64,000 bases of DNA. It comes from Bacterioplanoides pacificum (lineage in GTDB: Bacteria > Pseudomonadota > Gammaproteobacteria > Pseudomonadales > Oceanobacteraceae). Shown here piece by piece: positions 40,303 to 52,801 of the stretch (position 1 is its first letter; each line of letters begins with the position of its first letter). Below the pieces are notes generated by a model. That model made no database searches. It had not been told where the DNA came from and saw nothing but the letters and a program-made list of their open reading frames with translations. The stretch is from positions 310,001 to 374,000 of the forward strand of contig NZ_JBHRYB010000005.1 of NCBI RefSeq assembly GCF_042648445.1, in the 5' to 3' direction. The translations under genes were made by a program, and so were the position numbers.

Positions 40303-43300
40303 ATGCGCTTGAAAGCGATCAAATTGTCGGGCTTTAAATCCTTTGTTGATCCGACGACGGTACCTTTTAATACCAACATGACGGGCATTGTTGGCCCTAA
40401 TGGCTGCGGTAAATCGAATACCATCGACGCCGTGCGTTGGGTGATGGGTGAAAGCTCCGCCAAATACCTGCGTGGCGATGCCATGACTGACGTGATTTTT
40501 AACGGTTCAGCGGAGCGCAAGCCGGTCAGTAAAGCCAGTGTCGACCTGATTTTCGATAACTCTGATGGCACCCTGCGGGGTGAATACGCCAGTTATAACG
40601 AAATCAGCCTGCGTCGTCAGGTGACGCGTGATGGCCAGTCCAGTTATTACCTGAACGGCAGCAAATGCCGCAAAAAGGACATCACCGATATTTTCCTCGG
40701 CACTGGTCTGGGGCCCCGTTCATACGCCATTATCGAGCAAGGCATGATTTCCCGCCTGATCGAGGCCAAGCCGGAAGAATTGCGGGTCTATGTTGAGGAA
40801 GCGGCCGGCATTTCCAAATACAAAGAACGGCGCCGGGAAACGGAAAACCGTATGCGCCGCACCCAGGAAAATCTGGAGCGGTTACAGGATATCCGTGAAG
40901 AGCTGGAACGCCAGCTGGCCCACCTTAAACGCCAGGCCGATGCGGCGGAAAAATACAAAGAATACAAAGCCGAAGAACGGCAGAAGAAAGCCCAGTTGCA
41001 GGCGCTGAAATGGCAGATTCTGGACAATGACTACCGTCAGCGTGAGCAACAGATTAGCCAGCATGAAGTGCAGTTTGAAGCCCATATGGCCGAACAGCGC
41101 GGTGCCGATGCCGATATTGAAGTCTTGCGGCTGGAGCACAGCGACAAAACCGAGCAGTTTAACCGCGCTCAGGCCCGCTTTTATGAGGTGGGTTCGCAGA
41201 TTGCCCGTCAGGAACAAAAGGTTGAGCACCAGGCGCAGATGGCACTGCAGCTCGATCAGGAAATGGCGGAGGTGGAAAAATCCATCCTCGATACTCAGAG
41301 AGCGCTGGAAGAAGACCAGATCCAGCTGGAAGCGATTGAAGAACAGCGTTTGCAGCTGGAGCCAGAGCTGGAGATGTTGCTGGCCGGAGAAGAGGAATCC
41401 GCACAATCGCTGGCGCTGGCAGAAGAGAATCAGCAGCAGTGGCAGGAACAGTGGGAGCAGTTTACTCAGCGTGCCAGTGAGCCGACCCGCCAGGCCGAAG
41501 TGGCGCAAACCCGGATGCAGAACATAGAGCAACAGCTGACGCGCTTACAACAGCAGGTCGAACGTCTGCAGGGAGAGCAGCGGGAGCTGGCTGAAAACCC
41601 GGAGCTGGAAGAAATTCAGCTGTTGCAGGAAGAGGTTTCCGAGCAGGAAATGGCGTCCGAAAGCCTGCAGGAAAAAGTCGACAGCCTGCAGCAGCAGGTC
41701 AATCAGTCGCGCGATGAACTGGAAGCCCGGCGGCGTCAGCTCGATGATGGTAAGCATCAGCTGCAACACTTTATCAATCGTAAAGCGACGCTGGATGCGC
41801 TGCAGAAAGCGGCGCTGGGTGAAGGTTCGGAAGCCGTCAGCCACTGGCTGGAAAGCCATCAGTTGGCCCGTAAGCCGCGACTGGCCGAGCAGTTGCAGGT
41901 TGACGAAGGCTGGGAAGTGGCGGTGGAAACCGTACTGGGGGATTATCTGCAGGCGGTGGTCATCGACGACCTTGACCCGGTGCAGCACTGGCTCGCAAAC
42001 CTGAAAGAAGGTCAGTTGGTGTTATGGCAGCAGGCAGCCGTGGCGGCGGCAACGGTTGCACCGGTTGCCGGATCGCTGCTGCATAAAGTCCACAGCGGTC
42101 AGGACGTATCCGGCTTGCTGGCCCGGGTCAGAACGGCTGATGATCTGACTCAGGCACTGGCGCTGCGCAGCAGTCTGCAGGCTGATGAATCGGTGATTAC
42201 CGCCGATGGTATCTGGCTGGGCCCCGGCTGGTTGCGGGTCGCCAAAAGTGCTGACGGTGAAGGCGGTGTGCTGGCGCGTCAGCAGGAGCTGGAAACGCTG
42301 GAGCAACAGATTGAAGAGCTGGACATTCAGGTTGATGAATGGGAAGTCGACCTGGAAGCCGACCAGCTGAAGCTGCGCAGTGCGGAACAGCAGCGGGAAG
42401 TGGCTCAGCGTGAGTTGCAACAGGCCAGCCAGCAGTTGATTCACCTTAAGTCTCAGCTGTCGGGCAAACAGGCCCGGGCCGAACAATTTGCCATTCGCAG
42501 CGATAAACTGGAACAGGATATCCGCGAAACCCGTGAGTTGCAGACGCTGGAGCGCGAAAGTCTGGAGGAAATCCGGCTGCAATGGCAGGAAGCTATGTCG
42601 GCGATTGACGAAGACAGCGGCGAACGTGAACGCCTGCTGCAACGCAAAACCGCAGTACAGCAGGCGCTGGATCAGGCGCGGATGGCGGCAGGGCAAAATA
42701 AAGACCGCAGTCATCAGTTGCAGTTACAGGTACAGGGCCTGACCACCCGGCAACAAAGTCTCAATCAGGCGGTAGCGCGCCTGGCCGAACAAATGCAGCG
42801 CCTGCGTGAACGCCGCGCTCAGATTGAAGCCAATCAGCAGCGTGATCACAGCAGTGATCTGGACGAGTTAAAAGCCCAGCTGGAAGAGTTGCTGGAGCAT
42901 AAACTGGACGCTGAACAGCAGATGCAAACAGCACGGCATGCGCTGGAACAGGTTGATACGCAATTACGTCAGCTGGAGCAAAAGCGGGCGGATGCTGAGA
43001 AAAAAGCACTGGATGTGCGCAGTGAGCTGGAAAAAGTGCGGATGGAATGTCAGGCACTGGATATCCGCCGCCAGGCGCTGGTTGAGCAGTTACAGGAAGA
43101 AAAACTCAGCCTGGAGCAGGTACTGGAAACCATGCCGGCTGATGCCGATCCGGACATCTGGCAGCAGGAGTTACAGAAACTGGCGGAACGGATTCAGCGT
43201 TTAGGGGCGATTAACCTGGCGGCCATCGAAGAATACAAAACCCAGTCGGAGCGGCAGGTGTATCTGGATGCGCAACATGCAGATCTGGAGAAAGCGTTAT

Positions 43301-43815
43301 CGACGCTGGAAGGTGCAATTCATAAAATCGACCGCGAAACCCGCACCCGTTTTAAAGAAACCTTCGACAAAATGAACGCCGGCCTGGCGGAATTATTTCC
43401 TAAGGTCTTTGGCGGTGGTCATGCGTCGCTGGAATTAACCGGTGATGATTTGTTGGATACCGGGGTCGCGATTATGGCGCGGCCGCCGGGCAAGAAAAAC
43501 AGCACCATTCATCTGTTATCCGGTGGTGAAAAAGCGCTGACCGCGATCGCTCTGGTGTTTTCGATTTTCCAGCTGAACCCGGCACCATTCTGTATGCTGG
43601 ACGAAGTGGATGCGCCACTGGATGATGCCAACGTTGGTCGCTACGCCCGGCTGGTGAAAGCTATGTCGGAGAAAGTTCAGTTTATTTATATAACGCACAA
43701 TAAGATCGCGATGGAAAAAGCGTCGCAGCTGATGGGGGTGACCATGCACGAGCCCGGTGTATCACGCCTGGTGTCGGTGGATGTGGAAGAAGCGGCAGAA
43801 ATGATTGACCAATAA
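40303..43815 (+). CDS. smc: Chromosome segregation ATPase SMC
   Basis: A 1170-residue SMC protein with all parts in order: Walker A (GPNGCGKSN, about 32), head domain, long coiled coil (about 170-500), hinge (about 505-660), returning coiled coil (about 670-1010), signature LLSGGEKALTA and Walker B FCMLDEVDAPLDDANV. It condenses and segregates chromosomes with ScpA/ScpB, which are not in the window. The order smc-zipA-ligA is conserved in pseudomonads and relatives, which use SMC or MksB rather than only MukB. AGGAAATAT precedes the ATG. Confidence 0.97.
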   Translation: MRLKAIKLSGFKSFVDPTTVPFNTNMTGIVGPNGCGKSNTIDAVRWVMGESSAKYLRGDAMTDVIFNGSAERKPVSKASVDLIFDNSDGTLRGEYASYNEISLRRQVTRDGQSSYYLNGSKCRKKDITDIFLGTGLGPRSYAIIEQGMISRLIEAKPEELRVYVEEAAGISKYKERRRETENRMRRTQENLERLQDIREELERQLAHLKRQADAAEKYKEYKAEERQKKAQLQALKWQILDNDYRQREQQISQHEVQFEAHMAEQRGADADIEVLRLEHSDKTEQFNRAQARFYEVGSQIARQEQKVEHQAQMALQLDQEMAEVEKSILDTQRALEEDQIQLEAIEEQRLQLEPELEMLLAGEEESAQSLALAEENQQQWQEQWEQFTQRASEPTRQAEVAQTRMQNIEQQLTRLQQQVERLQGEQRELAENPELEEIQLLQEEVSEQEMASESLQEKVDSLQQQVNQSRDELEARRRQLDDGKHQLQHFINRKATLDALQKAALGEGSEAVSHWLESHQLARKPRLAEQLQVDEGWEVAVETVLGDYLQAVVIDDLDPVQHWLANLKEGQLVLWQQAAVAAATVAPVAGSLLHKVHSGQDVSGLLARVRTADDLTQALALRSSLQADESVITADGIWLGPGWLRVAKSADGEGGVLARQQELETLEQQIEELDIQVDEWEVDLEADQLKLRSAEQQREVAQRELQQASQQLIHLKSQLSGKQARAEQFAIRSDKLEQDIRETRELQTLERESLEEIRLQWQEAMSAIDEDSGERERLLQRKTAVQQALDQARMAAGQNKDRSHQLQLQVQGLTTRQQSLNQAVARLAEQMQRLRERRAQIEANQQRDHSSDLDELKAQLEELLEHKLDAEQQMQTARHALEQVDTQLRQLEQKRADAEKKALDVRSELEKVRMECQALDIRRQALVEQLQEEKLSLEQVLETMPADADPDIWQQELQKLAERIQRLGAINLAAIEEYKTQSERQVYLDAQHADLEKALSTLEGAIHKIDRETRTRFKETFDKMNAGLAELFPKVFGGGHASLELTGDDLLDTGVAIMARPPGKKNSTIHLLSGGEKALTAIALVFSIFQLNPAPFCMLDEVDAPLDDANVGRYARLVKAMSEKVQFIYITHNKIAMEKASQLMGVTMHEPGVSRLVSVDVEEAAEMIDQ

Positions 43816-44002
43816 CCAATTGCGGCGGCAATTAGCAAAAAAGTGCAAAATCCGCTAACAAATCACAAGGAAAGGCCTGTTGAGCACTGTCATCAGGCGC
43901 AGGCTTATGACAAACTTGAGCGTCGATCAGTCCGGGTGTTTTACCGGTCTTTACCGGGCTGAGGTTTTATTGTGTCATGGGTTAACAGAGTAAGAGGCTG
44001 AT

Positions 44003-45463
44003 ATGGAATGGAGCTGGCGCACCGTCATGATCCTGTTGGGATTGCTGGCGATGGTTATGATTCTGGTGGATGGTTTTCGGCGCATGCGGCGCGCACGTGC
44101 TGAAGCTCTGCGGCTGGATGTTTCGGACGATTTTAAATTTCCGGAAGAGGGTTACAACCCTGAGCTGCCCGGTGAAGTCCGTGTTGTCAGCCAGTCTCCT
44201 GTGGCAGAAACGCAACAACCCGAGGCGGGTTTCATCGCCCCGGACAATCCCCCCGAAGCCGGTTTGGGCGGCGAAAATCCGGCGCAGGAATTAGGCAATC
44301 TGTCGGCCTCTGATAATGAAGCGGATAACGTCTCTGACGCTTTCCCCGGTTTTTCTGCGCTGGATGATGAACCCCTGGCAGAAGTTGAACAAACCTCAGA
44401 GGCATCACAAGCAAGCAGTGCTGCCGAAGCGGAACAGCCACGGCCCGATTCTCCCCTGATCCCGAAAGCGAAACCGGTTAACCTGGATGAGCAGGTGCCG
44501 GTGTTACTGGATGTTGAAGAACTGGGTGATGAAACCGAGGTTGTGGCGGAAACGGCTGCGGTTACGCTGGCTGAACAAGACACTCAGGCAGAAGTGGAAA
44601 CGTGCGCCGATGATTCTGAGTGCAGCACCTCACAGCCTGACAGCAGCGATGAACAGCTGGTTACAACCGTTGCAGCCGGCGTTGACGTCGGTGTGGCCGA
44701 AAGTGTGGCCGAAGATCCCGGAGTCATGGCGCAGAGTATTGAAGCGGATACTGATGCCGAGGTCGCAGAGGTGGCCGCTGAGCAGAATCCTCCTGCCCGG
44801 GATGAGGACGCAACCCCCGCGGATATTAACAGCCGTGAAAATGCGCTGGAATACATTGCCGAGCTGGAAGACCCTCAACAGATTAACGATCCTCATCTGG
44901 AGCAGGAAGCAGAGCCGGAAGACGTCAGCCGGGCGCTGAACGATACCAGCCGGATTATCACCCAGCCAGTGAACTTTGCCGGGCCGGATGCCGAGGTGCT
45001 GGCCCATCGCCCGGATGCCGAAGTGGTACTGGTGATTCATACGATTCCCCGCACGGAACAGGGCTTTAAAGGCAGTGATCTGATTTATTTATTTAACTCC
45101 TGCGATTTGCGTTACGGTGAAAAGAATATTTTTCACCGTTTCGAAGAGGCCGATGGCGCGGGCTGTGTGCAGTTTTCAGTTTCGCAGTGCCACGAGCCCG
45201 GCACCTTTGAACCGGCACGAATGGCCGATCAGTATTGCCGTGGCCTGAGTTTCTTTATGAGTCTGCCGGGTGCCCGGCGACCGCTGGAAGCCTACGAAGC
45301 CATGTATGAAATGGCGATGGTGGTCAGCCGTAACCTGAAAGCCGATATGCTGGACGAAAGCCTGAGTGCACTGACGCCACAAACGGTGGAAGCGAACCGC
45401 CAGGAAATTATGGACTTTGAACGTTATCAGCACCTGCTGCTGAAAAAACAGGGAGCGCTGTAA
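44003..45463 (+). CDS. zipA: Cell division protein ZipA
   Basis: A 486-residue division protein that tethers FtsZ to the membrane. N-terminal helix WRTVMILLGLLAMVMILVDG with the cytosolic side carrying Arg-rich GFRRMRRARAEALRLD, a very long acidic Glu/Ala/Asp linker (about 45-335), and the C-terminal FtsZ-binding domain (about 340-480): VVLVIHTIPRTEQGFKGSDL, FNSCDLRYGEKNIFHRFEE. E. coli ZipA has 328 residues; the extra length is in the linker. GAGG precedes the ATG. It lies between smc (187 bp) and ligA (47 bp). Confidence 0.93.
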   Translation: MEWSWRTVMILLGLLAMVMILVDGFRRMRRARAEALRLDVSDDFKFPEEGYNPELPGEVRVVSQSPVAETQQPEAGFIAPDNPPEAGLGGENPAQELGNLSASDNEADNVSDAFPGFSALDDEPLAEVEQTSEASQASSAAEAEQPRPDSPLIPKAKPVNLDEQVPVLLDVEELGDETEVVAETAAVTLAEQDTQAEVETCADDSECSTSQPDSSDEQLVTTVAAGVDVGVAESVAEDPGVMAQSIEADTDAEVAEVAAEQNPPARDEDATPADINSRENALEYIAELEDPQQINDPHLEQEAEPEDVSRALNDTSRIITQPVNFAGPDAEVLAHRPDAEVVLVIHTIPRTEQGFKGSDLIYLFNSCDLRYGEKNIFHRFEEADGAGCVQFSVSQCHEPGTFEPARMADQYCRGLSFFMSLPGARRPLEAYEAMYEMAMVVSRNLKADMLDESLSALTPQTVEANRQEIMDFERYQHLLLKKQGAL

Positions 45464-45510
45464 CCTCAGCGCCTGCTTTACCCCAACCGGAATGATGGCC
45501 AAACGCCACT

Positions 45511-47583
45511 ATGACTGAAAAAAATTCTCTTAATACCGCCGCAGACTCTGCGGCGGTTGACGTTTCGGCGCGTGCCCAGCAGTTGCGCGACGCTCTGAAT
45601 CTTTATAACCATCAATATTATGTGCTGGATAATCCAACCGTACCGGATGCCGAATACGATCGTTTGTTGCGTGAGCTACAGGATATCGAAGGTGCCCGGC
45701 CAGAGCTGAAAACGCCGGATTCGCCGACTCAGAAAGTCGGGGCCACGCCGTTGTCGGCTTTCGATAATGTGACGCATGAAATGCCGATGTTATCGCTGGA
45801 TAACGCCATGAATGCCACCGAATTTGCCGATTTTTATGCCCGCCTGCAGAAACAGCTGAATGATACCGGTGATGTTGAGCTGGTGTGTGAGCCAAAACTC
45901 GACGGCGCGGCCGTCAGTTTATTGTATCAAGACGGCGTGCTGATCCGCGCGGCAACCCGGGGTGATGGTGAAACCGGAGAAAATATTACCGATAACGTGC
46001 GCACCATTAATAATGTGCCGTTACGACTGTCGGGTGACTACCCGCAGCGGGTGGAAATTCGTGGTGAAGTGTATATGCCACTGGCCGGATTTGAAGCGTA
46101 TAACCAGAAAGCGCTGGCTGCCGGTGGCAAGGTATTTGCCAATCCGCGTAATGCTGCCGCGGGTTCATTACGCCAGCTGGACTCAAAAATTACCGCCAGG
46201 CGGCCGCTGGAATTCTGTTCTTATGGCCTGGGTGTGGTCAGTGATGATTTTGCGCTGCCAGCCACATTAAGTGACATATTTCAGCAGATTCACAGCTGGG
46301 GCATCAAAATTAATCCGGAGCTGACGGTGGCCGGCAGCCTGGCTGAGGCGCAAGCGTTTTACGCCGGTCTGGGTGACAAACGTCACTCTTTGCCGTACGA
46401 AATTGATGGTACCGTATTTAAGGTAAATAACCTGGCATTACAGCAACGTCTTGGCTTTGTTGCCCGGGCACCACGCTGGGCGATTGCGTATAAATTTCCT
46501 GCCGTTGAACAAATGACCGAGCTGGAACAGGTGGATTTCCAGGTTGGGCGTACCGGCGCAATTACGCCGGTAGCGCGGTTAAAACCGGTTAAAGTGGCAG
46601 GTGTGGTGGTCAGTAATGCGACGCTGCATAACGCCGATGAAATAGCCCGGCTGGGTGTGAAAATTGGCGATACCGTCGTGATTCGTCGCGCAGGAGACGT
46701 GATTCCGCAGCTGGTGTCCGTGGTGCTGGATCGTCGCCCGGATAACGCGACCGATATCGTCTTTCCATCCCGCTGCCCGGTGTGTGATTCTCACATTGAG
46801 CGGGTCGAGGGTGAAGCGGTGGCCCGCTGTACCGGTGGTTTAATCTGTTCGGCGCAGCGCAAAGAAGCGATCAAACATTTTGTTTCGCGCAAAGCGCTGG
46901 ATGTCGAAGGGTTGGGCGATAAGCTGATCGATCAGCTGGTGGAGCAACAGCTGATCGATTCAGTGGACGATTTGTTTCACCTGACGCTGGAGCAGCTGGC
47001 CGGGTTGGAACGGATGGCGGAAAAATCGGCGCAGAACGTGCTGGACGCGTTACAGGCGTCGAAAAAAACCACACTGGCGCGGTTTTTATACGCGTTGGGT
47101 ATTCGTGAGGTCGGCACGGTGACGGCCAATAACCTGGCTTCTCATTTTGGTTTTTTACAGCGCATTATGGCGGCTGAAAAAGACGCGTTATTAGCGGTCA
47201 GTGATGTGGGTGATATCGTCGCCAGTCATATCGTTAATTTCTTTGCTGAGCCTCATAACCGCGACATTATTGAGCAACTTCAGGATGCCGGTGTTGCATG
47301 GCCGGAAGCGGAACCGCAGGGTCAGGATGACGACGCCCCTCTGGCCGGAAAAACAGCGGTGATTACCGGTACGCTGGCCAGCATGAGTCGCGATCAGGCG
47401 AAAGATTATCTGCAGCAGCTGGGAGCTAAAGTGAGTGGCAGTGTGTCGAAAAAAACCGATTTTCTGGTGGCCGGAGAAAAGGCCGGCAGCAAGCTGACCA
47501 AGGCACAGCAGCTGGAGGTAGAAGTGCTCGATAACGACGCCTTTATGGCGCTGTTAGATCAACACGGTATACAACACGACTGA
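45511..47583 (+). CDS. ligA: NAD-dependent DNA ligase LigA
   Basis: A 690-residue ligase that seals nicks during replication and repair. Domains: Ia (YYVLDNPTVPDAEYDRLLRE), adenylation with the nucleotidyl Lys in CEPKLDGAAVSLLY, OB fold, Cys4 zinc finger (CPVCDSHIERVEGEAVARC and the later ICSAQ Cys), helix-hairpin-helix and a C-terminal BRCT (about 605-690: KTAVITGTLASMSRDQAKDY). E. coli LigA has 671. Overlaps nothing; SLT-type lipoprotein follows 13 bp later. Confidence 0.97.
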   Translation: MTEKNSLNTAADSAAVDVSARAQQLRDALNLYNHQYYVLDNPTVPDAEYDRLLRELQDIEGARPELKTPDSPTQKVGATPLSAFDNVTHEMPMLSLDNAMNATEFADFYARLQKQLNDTGDVELVCEPKLDGAAVSLLYQDGVLIRAATRGDGETGENITDNVRTINNVPLRLSGDYPQRVEIRGEVYMPLAGFEAYNQKALAAGGKVFANPRNAAAGSLRQLDSKITARRPLEFCSYGLGVVSDDFALPATLSDIFQQIHSWGIKINPELTVAGSLAEAQAFYAGLGDKRHSLPYEIDGTVFKVNNLALQQRLGFVARAPRWAIAYKFPAVEQMTELEQVDFQVGRTGAITPVARLKPVKVAGVVVSNATLHNADEIARLGVKIGDTVVIRRAGDVIPQLVSVVLDRRPDNATDIVFPSRCPVCDSHIERVEGEAVARCTGGLICSAQRKEAIKHFVSRKALDVEGLGDKLIDQLVEQQLIDSVDDLFHLTLEQLAGLERMAEKSAQNVLDALQASKKTTLARFLYALGIREVGTVTANNLASHFGFLQRIMAAEKDALLAVSDVGDIVASHIVNFFAEPHNRDIIEQLQDAGVAWPEAEPQGQDDDAPLAGKTAVITGTLASMSRDQAKDYLQQLGAKVSGSVSKKTDFLVAGEKAGSKLTKAQQLEVEVLDNDAFMALLDQHGIQHD

Positions 47584-47596
47584 CGCGAGGACGACA

Positions 47597-48241
47597 ATGG
47601 GGCGTTATATTCTGCTGCTATTCAGCCTGCTGGGGTTATCTGCCTGTACCGCGCCTCAGCCAAAAAATATTGGTGATGTGTGCGATATATTTGATGAATA
47701 TTACGACTGGTATAACGCCTCAAAAGCGGTACAGAAAAAATACGGCGTTCCGGTGTCGGTCAGCATGGCGTTTATTCATCAGGAATCGAAATTTATTGGT
47801 GATAACCGCCCGCCACGCGAGTGGTTTTTATGGATTATTCCCGGCCCGCGGCCATCATCGGCTTATGGCTATGCTCAGGCGCTGGATGGTACCTGGGATG
47901 AATATCGCCGCCTCAGTGGTAACTGGGGGGCCGACCGCGACGAGTTTGAAGATGCGGTGGATTTTATTGGCTGGTATAACGCCCGCACCATTAAACGCAC
48001 CGGCATTCCATCGCACGATGCGTACCGTCTGTATCTGGCGTATCACGATGGCGCTGGCGGTTATCTGCGCGGCAGCTATAAAAACAAACCCTGGTTAATT
48101 AAGGTGGCGAAGAAAGTTGAGCGCCGCGCAAAGTTGTATCAGCGCCAGCTGGTGCAGTGCCGGGAAGATCTGGAAAGCGGCTGGTTCTGGCGCACCTTAT
48201 TTGGCCAGGAAAACCGCTATCTGCAACCGCCGCTGGGCTGA
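47597..48241 (+). CDS. SLT-domain lytic transglycosylase lipoprotein
   Basis: A 214-residue lipoprotein (LLGLSAC, lipidated Cys near 17). The catalytic-type Glu is in VSMAFIHQESKFIGDN, followed by SAYGYAQALDGTWDEYRRLSG, FIGWYNARTI and YHDGAGGYLRGSYKNK, the layout of an SLT-type goose-lysozyme-like domain. It would cleave glycan strands at the outer membrane inner face. GAGG precedes the ATG at 47597, and the gene follows ligA by 13 bp, so it is probably cotranscribed. The stop is 2 bases from the convergent batD end. Confidence 0.85.
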   Translation: MGRYILLLFSLLGLSACTAPQPKNIGDVCDIFDEYYDWYNASKAVQKKYGVPVSVSMAFIHQESKFIGDNRPPREWFLWIIPGPRPSSAYGYAQALDGTWDEYRRLSGNWGADRDEFEDAVDFIGWYNARTIKRTGIPSHDAYRLYLAYHDGAGGYLRGSYKNKPWLIKVAKKVERRAKLYQRQLVQCREDLESGWFWRTLFGQENRYLQPPLG

Positions 48242-48243
48242 AG

Positions 48244-49865
48244 CTATGAATATAATGGCGCCAGCCCCGGCATCTGGCGATTGTTGGCAGTCAGCCGGTT
48301 GAGGCATTTCAGTAGTGCGGCCAAATCCGGTGTGTCACCGCACTGAGCGGCATACAGGCTGTTATCCAGTTGCCGCAATCCTTGTGTTAGCTGTGGCTCA
48401 TTACAGCTCTGGCTGATCTGCTCCAGAGTGATCAGCTGCGGTTGTTGTAAGTGCAGCTGTGCCCAATGAATTAGAGCATGGCGGAAGCGGCCGGCGTCGT
48501 TCTGACGTGCTGCCTGTTGCAGCGCTTTCCAGTAATATTTTTCGTCATGCTCGTCACGTGGTGTTTTGTCATGCTGACTGTCTGTTTGTTGCTTGCTGTT
48601 CCATAACAGAAAACCCAGCACAAAATTGCTTAACAACAGCAGTGCTGAAATCAGGACCCAGATTCCCTGGCCGCCGGCAGGCGCTGCCTCTGCGCTGGCT
48701 CTGGTATTGTTTGCTGTACCGGCGGGCATGGCCGCAGCCTGGCTGGCGCTGACATCGATGGTACGTGCTGGCAACACGGCGTATTCAACACTGCCGAGCC
48801 GGGTATTCCACCAGGGGATACGAATTTCCGGCAGAATCAGCCGCCCGTCGCTGGTCGGTACGATGGCCAGCGACTGTTCCAGTACACCGGTGATGCCGTT
48901 TTTATCGATCTGATCGCTGTGTTCTGAACGATCCGGGTAATAGCGCAGTTTATCCACCACCGGCAGTGCTACGGCCGGTATCTGACTGCCTGCCAGGCCT
49001 TCCGCTTCAATGCGTATGGTGCGGGTAACCGGTTCACCCTGAACCCAGGGCTGTTGGTTGTCACGGCTGAAGGTTTCGCTGATTTTCAGCCGGTTGGCCG
49101 GTAACCAGGGAGCCTGAGGGTAGTTGTCCGGAATGGCGTTGACCTCAAGCCGGATTGGTTTGCTGGTCAGGTTGATCTGGCGGCCGCTGCTCCAGCGATC
49201 GTAGGGGTTGGGAACCCGGGCGCTGAAACGCTGGCCGGGAATCACCAGCTCGCCACTTTGTTCCGGAAAAATCGCAAAGTTACGTTCGTACACACCAAGC
49301 CGTTCACCGTCGATATTGACCTGATAAGAACGAACATCGCCCAGTGGCTCTACCCGGGCATCGGTGACCCGGAAGTCCGACAGCGACGGATCTTCCGGCA
49401 TTACCCGGTAAAACAGTTTTTCGTGGTACAGAATTTGTCCCTGGACATACGCCGGCCCCTGACTGACTTCGATTTTGAAGAAAAAATCTTCCGCCAGTTT
49501 TTGTTTGGCCGCGGCGGATAACGGCGCCACCTGAATATCAATGGGCTGAGTGCGACTGCCGGCAAAGCTGAATGCCGGAATTGTCAGTGTACCGGTGCGT
49601 TTCGGCGCCAGTCGCAGTTGCCATTCGGTATAAGCGCCGCGTAAGGTGATTTGTGAGGCGCTGCGATTCAGCAAAATGCGGAAGTCCTGCTGCAGGGCAG
49701 AAAAATCGGGCTTTTTCAGGCCGGCGCTGTCACTGTAACGCACCATCAGCGTTAAGGTGTCGTCTTCACTGATGGCTTTACGGTCGACGGCCGCTGACAG
49801 AGTTGCCGCCTGGGCGGGCAGCGCCGCCAGTAACAACCAGCACAGCCAGACGCAGGTTAACCGGC

Positions 49866-49872
<7 letters not shown>
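48244..49872 (-). CDS. batD: BatD-like membrane protein
   Basis: Last gene of the six-gene Bat operon. 542 residues: signal peptide (CVWLCWLLLAALPAQAATL), beta-rich periplasmic repeats (LSAAVDRKAISEDDTLTLMV, FRILLNRSASQITLRGA, EKLFYRVMPEDPSLSDF, PVTRTIRIEAEGLAGSQIPA), one transmembrane helix (GIWVLISALLLLSNFVLGFL, about 405-425) and a cytosolic helical tail. This layout matches BatD (oxygen tolerance family). Its start overlaps the batB stop by 7 bases. Bat proteins with MoxR are implicated in stress tolerance; molecular function is not settled. Confidence 0.88.
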
Positions 49873-51788
<1,916 letters not shown>

Positions 51789-51790
51789 GG

Positions 51791-52801
51791 TTATTGGCCC
51801 CCTTTACTGCCACGCCACCAGTGGCCGAGTGGTGGTTGTTGTAACGCCAGCAACAGGCTGGCAATAAACGCCAGCAGCAGTGGCCAGTGATACAGGTTTT
51901 GCTGCGGGCGGTATTTTTGTGGGTCCTGTTCGGTGGGTTCCAGCTCGTCGATCAGCTGGTAAATCTGTTGCAGTTCCTGACTGTTGCGGGCGCGGAAAAA
52001 GTGGCCGCCGGTACTGTCAGCGATCTGTTGCAGGCTTTGTTCATCGAGGTCGCGTGACGGGTTGACCCGCCGGGTACCAAAAAAGCTGGGGACTTCCATC
52101 ACGTCGGCACCCAGGCCGACAGTGTAGATTTTTACCTGATAATGGGCAGCCAGTTCGGCGGCTTTTAAAGGTTCCACTTCGCCGGCGGTATTGGCGCCAT
52201 CCGTTAACAATATCATTACCCGGCTGCTTTCCGGATTGGCTTTCAGGCGCTTAATGGTCAGGCCGATGGCGTCGCCGATGGCGGTTTCTTTACCGGCCAG
52301 GCCAATCTGAGCTTCGTTCAGGAATTGCTGCACGGTATGGCTGTCGAAGGTCAGCGGAGCCTGCAGATAGGCGCCGGAACCAAACAATACCAGCCCGAGG
52401 CGATCGCCCTGGCGCTGATCAATAAAGTCATTAACCACTTCTTTGACCAGCTGCAGACGATTAACCGGACGCTGCTGCCACTGCATATCTTCAATCTGCA
52501 TGCTGCCGGAAATATCCACGGCCAGCATCAGGTCGCGGCCGCTGGCCGGTACCTGAACCACCTCGCCGCTGTGGTACGGGCGGGCCAGCGCTGTCAGCAG
52601 TGCTACCCAGGTCAGCAGTGGTAACAGCCAGTGCTGCCAGCCTGGCTGACGGTTATGGCTGGCAGCACCTGGTGTTTGCTGCCAGGGCAGCAGAGACGGT
52701 ACTTTCAGCGCCGCCTGTTGCACCCGGGCCGGTGGCATAAATCCACGCACAATCCAGGGCAGGGGTAATAACAGAAATGCCCAGGGCCAGTGCCATTCCA
52801 T
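51791..52801 (-). CDS. batA: BatA-like VWA-domain membrane protein
   Basis: A 336-residue protein. N-terminal helices (WAFLLLPLPWIVRGFMPP; WLLPLLTWVALLTALARPYH), a VWA domain with MIDAS (LMLAVDISGSMQIEDMQWQ ... LLTDGANTAGEV), and a C-terminal helix (YHWPLLLAFIASLLLALQQ). It matches BatA. The ATG at 52801 overlaps the previous stop by one base (TGATG); the longer frame to 53032 is antisense-like N-terminal noise without homology. Works with BatB and MoxR in the same operon. Confidence 0.9.
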   Translation of the reverse strand: MEWHWPWAFLLLPLPWIVRGFMPPARVQQAALKVPSLLPWQQTPGAASHNRQPGWQHWLLPLLTWVALLTALARPYHSGEVVQVPASGRDLMLAVDISGSMQIEDMQWQQRPVNRLQLVKEVVNDFIDQRQGDRLGLVLFGSGAYLQAPLTFDSHTVQQFLNEAQIGLAGKETAIGDAIGLTIKRLKANPESSRVMILLTDGANTAGEVEPLKAAELAAHYQVKIYTVGLGADVMEVPSFFGTRRVNPSRDLDEQSLQQIADSTGGHFFRARNSQELQQIYQLIDELEPTEQDPQKYRPQQNLYHWPLLLAFIASLLLALQQPPLGHWWRGSKGGQ